From the NCBI GenBank assembly GCA_943912265.1, contig CALTTS010000002.1, positions 124,001-188,000 on the forward strand: a stretch of DNA of 64,000 bases. Reading direction: 5' to 3'. Positions 25,939-36,658 of the stretch are shown here, in pieces. Origin of the DNA: an uncultured Xanthomonas sp. (GTDB lineage Bacteria > Pseudomonadota > Gammaproteobacteria > Xanthomonadales > Xanthomonadaceae). Below the pieces are notes generated by a model that ran no database searches, was not told the DNA's origin, and was given only the letters and a program-made list of their open reading frames with translations. The first letter of the stretch is position 1. Each line of letters opens with the position of its first letter. Both the position numbers and the translations under genes were made by a program.

Positions 25939-28029
25939 ATGTCCCGCAACGCCCTCGTCACCACCGCCCTTCCGTATGCCAACGGCCCGCTGCACCTGGG
26001 CCATCTGGTCGGCTACATCCAGGCCGACATCTGGGTGCGGGCACGGCGGATGGAAGGCGGCACGGTGCACTTCGTCTGCGCGGACGATACCCACGGCACG
26101 CCGATCATGCTCGCCGCCGAAAAGGCCGGAGTGAGCCCGGAGACCTTCATCGCCGGGATCAAGGCCGGCCACGAGCGCGATTTCGCCGACTTCGGCGTGG
26201 CCTTCGACAACTACGACTCCACCAACTCGCAGATCAACCGCGAGCTGACCGAGCAGTTCTACGGCAAGCTCGAGGCCGACGGCCACATCACCCGCCGCTT
26301 CGTCGAGCAGTTCTACGACCCGGCCAAGGGCATGTTCCTGCCGGACCGCTACATCAAGGGCACTTGCCCCAACTGCGGCGCCGAGGACCAGTACGGCGAC
26401 AACTGCGAAGTCTGCGGTGCCACCTACTCGCCGACGGAGCTGAAAAATCCGCGTTCGGTGGTGTCCGGCGCCACCCCGGAAATGCGCAAGTCCGAGCACT
26501 TCTTCTTCGAGGTCGCCGATTTCGAAGCCTTCCTGCGTCAGTGGCTGGCCGGCGATGTCGCCCTGCCGGCCACCAAGGCCAAACTGCGCGAGTGGCTGGA
26601 CAGCGAAGGCGGCCTGCGCGCCTGGGACATCTCGCGCGATGCGCCGTACTTCGGTTTCGGCATTCCCGGCCAGCCGGGCAAGTTCTTCTACGTGTGGCTG
26701 GACGCGCCCATCGGCTACCTGTGCAGTTTCAAGAACCTGTGCCTGCGCGAAGGCCTCGATTACGACGCCTATCTGGCTGCCGATTCGCAGGCCGAGATGC
26801 ACCACTTCATCGGCAAGGACATCGTCAACTTCCACGGCCTGTTCTGGCCGGCGGTGCTGCATGGCACCGGCCACCGCGCCCCCACCCGGCTACACGTCAA
26901 CGGTTACCTCACCGTGGACGGCGCCAAGATGAGCAAGTCGCGCGGCACCTTCATCATGGCGCGCACCTATCTGGACGTGGGCCTGGAACCGGAAGCGCTG
27001 CGCTACTACTTTGCCGCCAAGTCCTCCGGCGGGGTGGACGATCTGGACCTGAACCTCGGCGACTTCGTGGCCCGGGTCAACGCGGACCTGGTCGGCAAGT
27101 TCGTCAACCTCGCCAGCCGTTGCGCCGGCTTCATCGGCAAGCGTTTCGACGGCCGGCTGGCCGGCACGCTGCCCGACCCGGCCCAGTACGGGCGCTTCGT
27201 CGCCGCGCTGGCGCCGATCCGCCAGGCCTATGCCGACGGCGACGTCGCCCTCGCCCTGCGCCAGACCATGGCGCTGGCCGACGAGGCCAACAAGTACATC
27301 GACGAACACAAGCCGTGGGTGATCGCCAAGGAACTGGATAACGGCCGGTCAGGCGTCGACGCGCAGCTGCAGGCGGTGTGCACCCAGGGCCTGAACCTGT
27401 TCCGCGTGCTGGCCGCCGCGCTCAAGCCGGTGATCCCGGCCACCGCCGCACAGGCCGAGGCCTTCCTCGCCGCGCCGGTCGCGCACTGGGACGACCTGGC
27501 CGCGCCGCTGACCGGCCACGCCATCCACGACTACCAGGCCCTGTTCACCCGCATCGACCCGAAGCTGATCGACGCCATGACCGATTCCTCGAAGGACACC
27601 CTCGCCGCCGCCCCGAAGGCCGCCGCCGCGCCTGCTGCCGCCAAGGCCAAGGCGGACGCCAGTCCGGCCGCGCCCGCCGCCGGCGACGGGGCACCGCCGT
27701 TCGTCTCCATCGACGATTTCGCCAGGCTCGACCTGCGCATCGGCAAGGTGCTCGAATGCGGCTTCGTCGAGGGTTCGGACAAGCTGCTGCGCTTCCTGCT
27801 CGATGCCGGCGACCTCGGCCAGCGCCAGATCTTCTCCGGCATCCGCGCCAGCTACGGCGAGCCGGAGAAGCTCGTGGGCCGCAACGTGGTGTTCATCGCC
27901 AACCTGGCTCCGCGCAAGATGCGCTTCGGCCTGAGCGAGGGCATGATCCTGTCGGCCGGCTTCGACGGCGGCGCGCTGGCCCTGCTCGATGCCGACGCCG
28001 GCGCGCAGCCGGGCATGCCGGTGCGCTGA
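25939..28029 (+). CDS. metG: Methionine-tRNA ligase
   Basis: MetG charges initiator and elongator tRNA-Met. The 696-residue class I synthetase has the HIGH-type motif (PLHLGHLVGY, near residue 16) and the zinc knuckle of the connective peptide (CPNCGAEDQYGDNCEVC). It also has KMSKS (GAKMSKSRGTF) and an anticodon-binding helical domain. After an Ala/Lys-rich linker (about residues 555-580) comes a C-terminal tRNA-binding OB domain (DDFARLDLRIGKVLECG, LAPRKMRFGLSEGMILSA) that also gives dimerisation. Length matches the E. coli enzyme. Confidence 0.98.
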   Translation: MSRNALVTTALPYANGPLHLGHLVGYIQADIWVRARRMEGGTVHFVCADDTHGTPIMLAAEKAGVSPETFIAGIKAGHERDFADFGVAFDNYDSTNSQINRELTEQFYGKLEADGHITRRFVEQFYDPAKGMFLPDRYIKGTCPNCGAEDQYGDNCEVCGATYSPTELKNPRSVVSGATPEMRKSEHFFFEVADFEAFLRQWLAGDVALPATKAKLREWLDSEGGLRAWDISRDAPYFGFGIPGQPGKFFYVWLDAPIGYLCSFKNLCLREGLDYDAYLAADSQAEMHHFIGKDIVNFHGLFWPAVLHGTGHRAPTRLHVNGYLTVDGAKMSKSRGTFIMARTYLDVGLEPEALRYYFAAKSSGGVDDLDLNLGDFVARVNADLVGKFVNLASRCAGFIGKRFDGRLAGTLPDPAQYGRFVAALAPIRQAYADGDVALALRQTMALADEANKYIDEHKPWVIAKELDNGRSGVDAQLQAVCTQGLNLFRVLAAALKPVIPATAAQAEAFLAAPVAHWDDLAAPLTGHAIHDYQALFTRIDPKLIDAMTDSSKDTLAAAPKAAAAPAAAKAKADASPAAPAAGDGAPPFVSIDDFARLDLRIGKVLECGFVEGSDKLLRFLLDAGDLGQRQIFSGIRASYGEPEKLVGRNVVFIANLAPRKMRFGLSEGMILSAGFDGGALALLDADAGAQPGMPVR

Positions 28030-28065
28030 ACGCCCGGCCCGCGCAGGCATCGGCCGCAGGCCCGC

Positions 28066-28674
28066 ATGGAACTGGCGCTGTTCGACTTCGACCACACGGT
28101 CACCGCCGGCGACAGCTACGGCCGGTTCCTGCGCCGCATCGCCACGCCTCGGCAGCTGGTACGGGCGCGCTGGACGCTGGGGCCGTGGCTGCTCGGTTAC
28201 CGCATCGGGCTGGTGTCGGCCGTCGCGCTGCGCCGGCGCGCCACGCATGAAGCCTTTGCTGGCCGGCACGCGGCCGGGATCGCCGGCCACGCCGAACGCT
28301 TCACCGCCGAAGAACTGCCGGCGATGCTGCGTCCGGAGATGGCCGAGCGCATCGCCTGGCATCGCGACCAAGGCCACCGGCGGGTGCTGGTGTCCGCCTC
28401 GCTCGACCTCTACCTGGCGCCGTGGTGCCGCACGCAGGGCATGGAACTGCTCTGCAACCGGCTCGAAACGGCGGAAGGCCGGCTGACCGGCCGCTATGCC
28501 GGCCGCGACATCGGTCCGCACAAGGCCGCGGCGATCCGCGCGCATTGCGGCGACCTGTCGGCCTACGCCCGCATCCACGCCTACGGCGACAGCCGCGAGG
28601 ACCGGCCGATGCTCGCGCTCGCGCACGAGCGCTGGTACCGCGGCAAACGCCTCGCCCGCCACGCCGCGCGATAA
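28066..28674 (+). CDS. HAD-IB family phosphatase
   Basis: A 202-residue haloacid-dehalogenase-superfamily hydrolase. Motif I is LFDFDHTVTAGDS (nucleophile Asp7, acid Asp9), motif II is VLVSASLDLYL, and motif III is YGDSREDRPML. The C1-type helical cap (about residues 20-90) and the YR-x-GK end fit the HAD-IB subfamily of lipid-phosphate or serine-phosphate phosphatases (YfhB/SerB-like). The substrate is unknown. It starts 36 bases after metG and its stop overlaps an in-frame ATG of the next gene. Confidence 0.88.
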   Translation: MELALFDFDHTVTAGDSYGRFLRRIATPRQLVRARWTLGPWLLGYRIGLVSAVALRRRATHEAFAGRHAAGIAGHAERFTAEELPAMLRPEMAERIAWHRDQGHRRVLVSASLDLYLAPWCRTQGMELLCNRLETAEGRLTGRYAGRDIGPHKAAAIRAHCGDLSAYARIHAYGDSREDRPMLALAHERWYRGKRLARHAAR

Positions 28675-28703
28675 TGGCGGGCCGCGCAGCCCTCGCCACG
28701 CAG

Positions 28704-29150
28704 ATGTCCGACCGCCCCGACCCTTCCGACCTGACCGAACGCCTCGACCGCCTGCTGCCGCAGACCCAGTGCGGGCAATGCGGCTTCGACGGCTGCCGCC
28801 CGTATGCCGAGGCGATGGCGCGCGGCGAGGCGGACATCGACCGCTGCCCGCCCGGCGGCGACGAAGGCGCGCGGGCGCTGGCGCAACTGCTCGGCGTCCC
28901 GCCCCGCCCCTACGACCGCGCACGCGGCCAGCACAAGCCGCCCCAGGTGGCCGGGATCGTCGAGGCCGACTGCATCGGCTGCACCAAATGCATCCAGGCC
29001 TGCCCGGTGGATGCCATCGTCGGCGGCGCCAGGTTCATGCACACCGTCATCGACGCCCTGTGCACCGGCTGCGAACTGTGCATCCCGCCCTGCCCGGTGG
29101 ACTGCATCGTGATGGTGCCGATGCCGGCCGGCGCCGCTCGCCCGGGCTAG
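28704..29150 (+). CDS. rsxB: RnfB/RsxB-type ferredoxin (stand-alone)
   Basis: A 148-residue iron-sulfur protein. An N-terminal four-Cys cluster motif (TQCGQCGFDGCRPYAEA, completed by Cys in DRCPPGG) precedes two 4Fe-4S ferredoxin motifs (CIGCTKCIQACPVDAI; CTGCELCIPPCPVDCI). This is the soluble part of RnfB. The N-terminal membrane anchor of classical RnfB is absent, and no rnfA, C, D, G or E genes are nearby. In xanthomonads this form is often found beside metG. An in-frame ATG at 28674 would add 10 residues and overlap the upstream stop. Electron partner is unknown. Confidence 0.88.
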   Translation: MSDRPDPSDLTERLDRLLPQTQCGQCGFDGCRPYAEAMARGEADIDRCPPGGDEGARALAQLLGVPPRPYDRARGQHKPPQVAGIVEADCIGCTKCIQACPVDAIVGGARFMHTVIDALCTGCELCIPPCPVDCIVMVPMPAGAARPG

Positions 29151-30112
29151 CGCGGGGCCACGGCCGCCGCGGCACAGGCCGTGCACACGCGCTGCACCGC
29201 GTAGCCCTTGGCCCGCAGCTTCTCGACCACGCCGTCGCGGCCGAGCAGGTGCAGGCTGCCGACGATCACCAGCGCGTTGCCCTGCCCGTCGTGCAGGTAC
29301 CGCTCGATCGCGGGCAGCCAGCGGTCGTTGCGCTCCACGTTGATGCGCCGGTACAGCGCGGGGTAGTCGCGCCGCATCTTGCCGGCCATGCCGTTCCACA
29401 GCCCGTCGGCATCGCCGCGCCGCCAGGCGTCGTGCAGCGCGCGCGCTTCCGCGTCGCCGGCATCGCTCTGGTCGAGCGATTCGGCCAGCATCTGCGCCTG
29501 TTCGCCCGGGCTCATGCTGGCGAGCAGCGCGATCTGCCCGCGCGCGGTTTCCAGCCCGGCGGTCGGCTTGCCGGCCTGCGCGGCCGCGGCCATGAAGTGG
29601 CGGTCCAGCCCGAGTTCGGGCTGCAGGCCCTGCCGGGCCATGGAGACGACGCCGACGCTCAGGCCGACGAACCACGCCTGGTAGCGCGCCAGCGCCTCCC
29701 GCGGCACGCCGTTGCGCGCGCACCAGTCGCCCAGCTTGCGCCAGGTGTCCGCATCCAGCGCGTCCTGCAGGCTGCGGCCGTCGTCCAGCGTGGCCGCCTG
29801 CAGCATCGCCGCCTGCAGCGCCGGCGAATTCGCCTCGTCCGGCGGCAGTTCGAACACCACGCGCGTCGCGGCGGCGAATGCGGCATCGACGTCGGGCGAG
29901 AGCGGGTAGTCCGTGGCCGCCAGCATGTGGAACGCACCGAGCAGCCACAGCGACTGGCCATCGCCCTGCACCTTCCACAGCAGCGGCACCGGCGGCGCGG
30001 GCGTCGCCATGTCGCGCGCCGTCGCCGCGAAACCGGCCGCGGCCAGCAGCAGCGCCAGCAGCCAGCGGCCGAGGACGGCATGCCCGCGTGCCAAGCCGGA
30101 ATAGGGCTTCAT
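29147..30112 (-). CDS. TraB/GumN family protein, secreted
   Basis: A 321-residue protein of the TraB/GumN (TIKI-like) fold. An N-terminal hydrophobic segment (RWLLALLLAAAGFAATA) is a signal peptide. The two family Gly-x-x-His motifs are LLGAFHML and IVGSLHLLG, near the start and end of the domain. The fold is proposed to be a metallo-hydrolase; function in bacteria is open. Its stop shares the bases CTAG with the convergent rsxB stop. It follows the DUF1684 gene by 4 bases and so belongs to the end of the nnr-tsaE-ami-mutL run. Confidence 0.87.
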   Translation of the reverse strand: MKPYSGLARGHAVLGRWLLALLLAAAGFAATARDMATPAPPVPLLWKVQGDGQSLWLLGAFHMLAATDYPLSPDVDAAFAAATRVVFELPPDEANSPALQAAMLQAATLDDGRSLQDALDADTWRKLGDWCARNGVPREALARYQAWFVGLSVGVVSMARQGLQPELGLDRHFMAAAAQAGKPTAGLETARGQIALLASMSPGEQAQMLAESLDQSDAGDAEARALHDAWRRGDADGLWNGMAGKMRRDYPALYRRINVERNDRWLPAIERYLHDGQGNALVIVGSLHLLGRDGVVEKLRAKGYAVQRVCTACAAAAVAPR

Positions 30113-30116
30113 GGAT

Positions 30117-31064
30117 TCAGCCCTGTTCCGGCTTGGCATAGGCCTTCTCGCCGGCATCGATGCGCAGGTCCAGGCGGTTCTCCGGCGGCGGCAGCGGGCA
30201 GGTGGCGAACGGGGTGAACGCGCACGGCGGGTCGTAGGCGCGGTTGAAATCGAGCACCACCTTGCCGTCCTTCCCGGGCGCCTCCACGTCGAGGAAACGC
30301 CCGGCCGGATAGCTGCCGTGGCCGCTGGTGCGGTCGGCGAACACGAGGAACAGGGCGCCGTCCGGTTCGCCGATGGCCTCGATGCGCCAGGTCCTGCCGT
30401 CGCGCGCGAACTCCACCGCGCCCGGGTTCGGCTGCGCGGTGACGATGCCGACGATGTCCACGATCGGGAGGGTCTTGCCGGCCTCGTGCGGCACGAAGCG
30501 GCCTTCGATCCTCCAGCCCTTGTCCAGCGGCCAGTAGTCCAGACGGGTGAAGCGGGTGCGGCTGGGCGCGTCGGCGTCCTTCACCCGCAGCGCCTGCCGG
30601 TCGCCGCGCTGGATCACCGTCAGCCGGCCCTTGCCGTCGTCGAACCCCAGCACGCTGGGGCCGCCGTCCTCGCGGTCGGTCAGCAGGCGCACGCGGCCCG
30701 TGAGCGGCTTGCCGTCGAGCGTGAGCTTCAGGCCGCGCTCGGGCACGAACCAGACCTTGCCGCCCTCGCGCGCGACCATGCCGAGCTTCGCCGGCCCCGC
30801 GGCCAGGCGGATGCCGCTGCCGGCGCCGCTGCCGATCCAGTGCGAATCCAGTTCCAGCCAGTGCAGGCCGACCAGGCTGGTCCAGCCGTCCGGCGCGGTC
30901 AGCGCCTTCAGCCGTTCCTGCCGCCAGATCGCGTTGTCGGCCAGGAACGTCGGATCGGAGACCTCGGCCGGTTTCGCCGCCGGCTGCGCCGGCCTGCAGC
31001 CGGCCAGCGCCGCCGCCGCGAGGACGACGCCCAGCACCATTCCCGCTTTCTTCACGCGCGTCAT
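30117..31064 (-). CDS. DUF1684 lipoprotein
   Basis: A 315-residue predicted lipoprotein. The signal sequence ends with the lipobox LAGC (MVLGVVLAAAALAGC), so the protein should be anchored in the outer or inner membrane. The DUF1684 domain shows WTSLVGLHWLELDSHWIGSG, GRWRIEG-like RIEGRFVPHE, and the conserved late block SYPAGRFLDVEAP, VVLDFNRAYDPPCAF and CPLPPPENRL. Function is unknown. It begins 4 bases after the mutL stop. Confidence 0.9.
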   Translation of the reverse strand: MTRVKKAGMVLGVVLAAAALAGCRPAQPAAKPAEVSDPTFLADNAIWRQERLKALTAPDGWTSLVGLHWLELDSHWIGSGAGSGIRLAAGPAKLGMVAREGGKVWFVPERGLKLTLDGKPLTGRVRLLTDREDGGPSVLGFDDGKGRLTVIQRGDRQALRVKDADAPSRTRFTRLDYWPLDKGWRIEGRFVPHEAGKTLPIVDIVGIVTAQPNPGAVEFARDGRTWRIEAIGEPDGALFLVFADRTSGHGSYPAGRFLDVEAPGKDGKVVLDFNRAYDPPCAFTPFATCPLPPPENRLDLRIDAGEKAYAKPEQG

Positions 31065-31068
31065 CGCC

Positions 31069-32913
<1,845 letters not shown>

Positions 32914-32999
32914 GGCATCGGGCGCGGATGCGCCATCGGGAAACGGAGCACGATCATAGCCGACCGGAGCAAGGCCGCCCGAAGCGGGCCGACGGCGGC

Positions 33000-34520
33000 T
33001 CAGGGACTGCCGCCGCCCGTGCGCCCGCCGGACGCGGCCACCGCGTCGGCCTGCGCGCGCGCGGCGTACAGCGTGCCCGGCGGCGGCTGGCGGGTGAAGT
33101 AGTCGTTGACGCCGCCGAGCACCGCCGCGGCCAGCTGGCGCTGGTAGTCCGGGCTGGTCAGGCGGCGCTCCTCGTCCGGGTTGGAGATGAAGGCGGTCTC
33201 CACCAGCATCGCCGGCATGTCCGACGTGCGCAGCACGGCGAAATTGGCGCGTTCGATCTCGGACTTGTGGTTGTCGCCCACCCGCCCGAGCCGGTTCAGC
33301 ACCCGCCCGGCGACGTCCTCGGAGGCCTTCATGTGGCCGCTCTGGGCCAGGTCGATCAGCACCGAGGCCAGGGTGTTGTCGGTCTTCTGCAGGCGCACGC
33401 CGCCGACCAGATCGGCGGCGTTCTCCTTGTCGGCCAGCCAGCGCGCGCGCTGCGAGGATGCGCCCTTGGTGGACAGCACGAACACCGACGAGCCGGTGGC
33501 GCTGCGGTTCTCGGCCGAGTCGGCGTGGATCGAGATGAACATGTCCGCCTTGGCGGCGCGGGCCAGCTTGGCGCGCATCGGCAGCGGGATGAACACGTCG
33601 GTGTCGCGGGTCATGTAGGCCTTCAGGCCCGGCGTGGCGTTGATCTGCCGCGCCAGTTCGCGGCCGATGGCCAGGGTGACGTTCTTTTCCTGCTTGCCGG
33701 TCGGGCCGATCGCACCCGGGTCCTGGCCGCCGTGGCCAGGATCGATGGCGATGACCAGCGGCCGCATGCCGGCGCGCATCGCCAGCGCCGGCGGGATCGG
33801 CAGCGGCCGGGCTTCCTCCACCGGCGCTTCGCGGGCCGGAACCGGGGCCGGCGCATTCCGGGCAATGGCATCGACCACGCCGGACGGAGGCGGGACGGCG
33901 GGGGCGGCGACCGTGGCGGGAACCGGCCGGTCCGCGCTTTCCGCCGGCGGCACGGGCACGATGGCCTGGCCGTTCAGGATGGCCTGCGGCGAAGGCGACT
34001 GCGCCGCCAGCCGGGCGGCATTGGCGCTCAGCGCGGCCGTGGCGCGGCCGGCTTCGGCCAGATCCACCGAGGCGGCGGGCACCGCGACCGGCGGGCGGGC
34101 CATTGCGGCCGTCGCCGGGCCGTCGCCGGGCCATTCGATCAGCAGGCGGCTTTCCCCGGCCACCTGCTCCATGCGCGGCTTCGGCGCCGCCACCGGCGCG
34201 GCCAGGTCGAACACGATGCGCAGGGTTCCCGGTACCGGATGGCCGGTCCGCACCGACTTGACGATGCCGGTCCCCACCGGCAGCGCCAACCCGCGCACCG
34301 CGCTGGAGGCCGGAAGATCGACCACCAGGCGCGCCGGATCGGACAGGCTCAGCGAAGTGAATTCGCCGCTGCCGGCCATCCGGATTTCCGCCTGCGTGCC
34401 AGTCGGGCCGGCGTCGAGCCGGACCTGCTTCACCTCGCCCGCGACGGCGGCCCACGACGTCATGCAGGCGAGCGCAAGGCACGCCTTCAACAGTCCGGAA
34501 TGGGCCTTCCCCATGTTCAT
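33000..34520 (-). CDS. N-acetylmuramoyl-L-alanine amidase with AMIN domain
   Basis: A 506-residue periplasmic amidase that cleaves the peptide from the glycan during daughter-cell separation. It has a signal peptide (LLKACLALACMTSWAAVAG), an AMIN domain for septal targeting (about residues 30-130) and a Pro/Ala linker. The Amidase_3 catalytic domain has zinc ligands in VIAIDPGHGGQDPGAIG, EKNVTLAIG, FISIHADS and MLVETAFISN. Domain order is that of AmiB/AmiC. It lies between tsaE and mutL as in E. coli. ATG 34520 is used; ATG 34514 is two codons later. Confidence 0.95.
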   Translation of the reverse strand: MNMGKAHSGLLKACLALACMTSWAAVAGEVKQVRLDAGPTGTQAEIRMAGSGEFTSLSLSDPARLVVDLPASSAVRGLALPVGTGIVKSVRTGHPVPGTLRIVFDLAAPVAAPKPRMEQVAGESRLLIEWPGDGPATAAMARPPVAVPAASVDLAEAGRATAALSANAARLAAQSPSPQAILNGQAIVPVPPAESADRPVPATVAAPAVPPPSGVVDAIARNAPAPVPAREAPVEEARPLPIPPALAMRAGMRPLVIAIDPGHGGQDPGAIGPTGKQEKNVTLAIGRELARQINATPGLKAYMTRDTDVFIPLPMRAKLARAAKADMFISIHADSAENRSATGSSVFVLSTKGASSQRARWLADKENAADLVGGVRLQKTDNTLASVLIDLAQSGHMKASEDVAGRVLNRLGRVGDNHKSEIERANFAVLRTSDMPAMLVETAFISNPDEERRLTSPDYQRQLAAAVLGGVNDYFTRQPPPGTLYAARAQADAVAASGGRTGGGSP

Positions 34521-34601
34521 GCGGGCGATTCAAGCATCGCGATCACCGGATTGCAAGCACTTTTCCCTTGCGAATCCGCAACCTGCCCCACTTTCCTTCG
34601 G

Positions 34602-35078
34602 TCAATTGGCAACTAGGGGCTGCAAGTCGCCCCGTTCGCCCAGCCGGGCAAGCCAGCCGTGGCCGGTCCCGGTGCCGGCCACCAGCTCGGCCGAACGGCC
34701 GGCGCCGTCGATGGCCAGCCGCACCTCCAGATCCGGCGCCGGCGTGGCGCCGCGTCCGCGCTCGGGCCACTCGATCAGCCACAGCACGGCGCCGCCCTCG
34801 TCGAGGCCGAGGAAATCCAGTTCGCCCGGGTCGCCGATCCGGTACAGGTCCAGGTGCCAGGCTTCGCCGCCATCGACCGGGTAGCGCTCCACCAGCGTGT
34901 AGGTCGGGCTGCGCACGGTGCCGGTCACGCCCAGCGCGCGCAGCAGGGCGCGGGCCAGCGTGGACTTGCCGGCGCCCAGATCGCCGTGCAGGTGCACCAC
35001 CGCCGGGCGCGGGCGCGTGGCGGCCAGCGCATGCCCGAGCGCATCGGTGGCGTGGCTGTCGGGAAGGTGCAGATGCAT
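34602..35078 (-). CDS. tsaE: tRNA N6-threonylcarbamoyladenosine biosynthesis ATPase TsaE
   Basis: TsaE is the ATPase that drives the TsaB-TsaD complex in t6A37 synthesis. The 158-residue protein has Walker A (HLHGDLGAGKSTLARALLRALG), the switch SPTYTLVERYP, the Asp of WHLDLYRIGDPGEL and the conserved LIEWPERG. Length agrees with the family. It follows nnr by 60 bases and precedes the amidase gene, a conserved order. Confidence 0.95.
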   Translation of the reverse strand: MHLHLPDSHATDALGHALAATRPRPAVVHLHGDLGAGKSTLARALLRALGVTGTVRSPTYTLVERYPVDGGEAWHLDLYRIGDPGELDFLGLDEGGAVLWLIEWPERGRGATPAPDLEVRLAIDGAGRSAELVAGTGTGHGWLARLGERGDLQPLVAN

Positions 35079-35084
35079 GCGGCC

Positions 35085-35090
35085 AGTCTA
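35085..35090 (-). promoter_or_regulatory. -10-like TAGACT 6 bases before tsaE
   Basis: On the minus strand TAGACT ends 6 bases before the ATG at 35078. If used, transcription would start at or next to the start codon, giving a leaderless mRNA. No good -35 is visible. Confidence 0.35.
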
Positions 35091-35138
35091 ATCCCTGCGC
35101 CGGCGCCGCCGGTGTGGCGCGCCGGGGAATCCGGGCAT

Positions 35139-36635
35139 TCAGCCGCGCCCCGGATTGGCCAGCCGGTGCAGGTGCGGCAGCAGGTCCGAGGGCAGCAGGC
35201 CGCGCTGGCCGAGCGCCTCGGCCGCCGCATCCCCGGCCAGCGAATGCAGCAAGGCGCCGGCGCCGGCCGCATCGAACGCCGGCAGCCCCTGCCCGCGCAG
35301 CGCGGCGACCACGCCGGTCAGCAGGTCGCCCATGCCGCCCACGGCCATGCCCGGATTGCCGGCGCCGATCACCCGCACGGTCTGCCCCGGCGCGGCAACC
35401 AGGCTGCCGGCGCCCTTCAGCACCACGGCGCAGCGGTAGCGCTCGACCAGGGCCTGCACGGCGCCGAAACGGTCGTGCTGGACCGCGGCGGTGTCCGTGC
35501 CGAGCAGGCGCGCGGCCTCGCCCGGATGCGGGGTGAGGATGGCGTCGTCCAGCGGCCGCGGCGCCTGCGCCAGCAGGTTCAGCGCATCGGCATCGAGCAC
35601 CAGCGGCCTGCCGCAGGCCAGCACCCGGGCGAACAGGTCCCGGCCCCAGTCGCCCTGCCCCAGCCCGGGGCCGAGGGCGACGACGTCGGCGCGGGCCAGC
35701 AGCGGCGCCAGGGCTTCGCCGTTCTCGACCGCATGCGCCATCGCCTCCGGCCGGCGGGCCAGCAGCGGCGCGACGTGCGATGCCCGGGTGGCGACGTTCA
35801 GCAGGCCGGTGCCGCAGCGCAGGGCCGATTCGCTGGCCAGCATCACCGCGCCGCCGCTGCCGTGCTCACCGCCGGCGATCAGCACCCGCCCGGATTCGCC
35901 CTTGTGGGTGTTGAGCCGGCGCGGCGGCAACCAGGCCGCCAGCGCATCGCCGTGGAGCAGGTCGGCCGCCGGGGCCACGCCGGCGAACGCCGCCGCCGGC
36001 AGCTCCAGCGGTTCCAGCGACCAGCTGCCCACGTATTCGAGCGCGTCGCCGGTATGCAGGCCGGCATGCGCGGAAATGAACTGCACGGTATGCGTGGCGT
36101 GCACCGCCACGCCCGGCGCGATGCCGCGGCCGGCATCCACGCCGCTGGGCACGTCCAGCGCCAGCACCGGCACGCCGGATGCGTCGATGGCGCGGATCAG
36201 CGCCGCCGCCTCGCCTTCCGGGGCGCGGTTCAGGCCGATGCCGAACAGCGCGTCGACGATCAGGTCGAAGCCGGCCAGCGCGCACGGGAACAGGCCGACC
36301 TCGCCCCCCGCGGCCAGATACGCGGTGCAGGCGCGCTGGGCGATCGGCGTGGCCGGTCCGCCGCCTTCGGGATGGATCACCGTCACCTGCCGCCCGGCCC
36401 GGCGCGCGCAGGCGGCCAGCACGTAGCCGTCGCCGCCGTTGTTGCCGCTGCCGCAGACCACGGCGATGCGCCGCGCCTGCGGCCAGCGCCCCAGCACCGT
36501 GTGCCACGCCGCCTCGCCAGCGCGCCGCATCAGCACGAAGGCGTCGCCGCCGAGCAGCGCGGTGGCCGCCTGGTCCAAGCGGCGCGCGGCCGCGATGTCG
36601 TGAAGCGGGACGTGCGATGGGAAAGGGCCGGCCAT
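35139..36635 (-). CDS. nnr: Bifunctional NAD(P)H-hydrate epimerase/dehydratase
   Basis: This enzyme repairs hydrated NAD(P)H. The 498-residue protein joins an N-terminal epimerase (YjeF_N: VVCGSGNNGGDGYVLA, DALFGIGLNR, ALDVPSGVDAGRG) to a C-terminal ADP-dependent dehydratase (LNTHKGESGRVLIAGG, LTPHPGEAARLLG, GNPGMAVGGMGDLLTG). Both active-site regions look intact. ATG 36635 is used; it lies only 23 bases from the divergent queG start. It heads the nnr-tsaE-ami-mutL-DUF1684-traB run. Confidence 0.96.
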   Translation of the reverse strand: MAGPFPSHVPLHDIAAARRLDQAATALLGGDAFVLMRRAGEAAWHTVLGRWPQARRIAVVCGSGNNGGDGYVLAACARRAGRQVTVIHPEGGGPATPIAQRACTAYLAAGGEVGLFPCALAGFDLIVDALFGIGLNRAPEGEAAALIRAIDASGVPVLALDVPSGVDAGRGIAPGVAVHATHTVQFISAHAGLHTGDALEYVGSWSLEPLELPAAAFAGVAPAADLLHGDALAAWLPPRRLNTHKGESGRVLIAGGEHGSGGAVMLASESALRCGTGLLNVATRASHVAPLLARRPEAMAHAVENGEALAPLLARADVVALGPGLGQGDWGRDLFARVLACGRPLVLDADALNLLAQAPRPLDDAILTPHPGEAARLLGTDTAAVQHDRFGAVQALVERYRCAVVLKGAGSLVAAPGQTVRVIGAGNPGMAVGGMGDLLTGVVAALRGQGLPAFDAAGAGALLHSLAGDAAAEALGQRGLLPSDLLPHLHRLANPGRG

Positions 36636-36642
36636 GCGCCGG

Positions 36643-36652
36643 ATTCTATACT
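36643..36652. promoter_or_regulatory. Overlapping divergent -10 hexamers between nnr and queG
   Basis: The bases 36643-36652 read TATACT on the plus strand (36647-36652) and TAGAAT on the minus strand (36648-36643). Each hexamer ends 6 or 7 bases before its own start codon (queG ATG 36659, nnr ATG 36635). Both transcripts would then start at about the first base of the coding sequence. The -35 regions would lie inside the opposite gene and are not recognisable. Confidence 0.45.
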
Positions 36653-36658
36653 CGCCGG

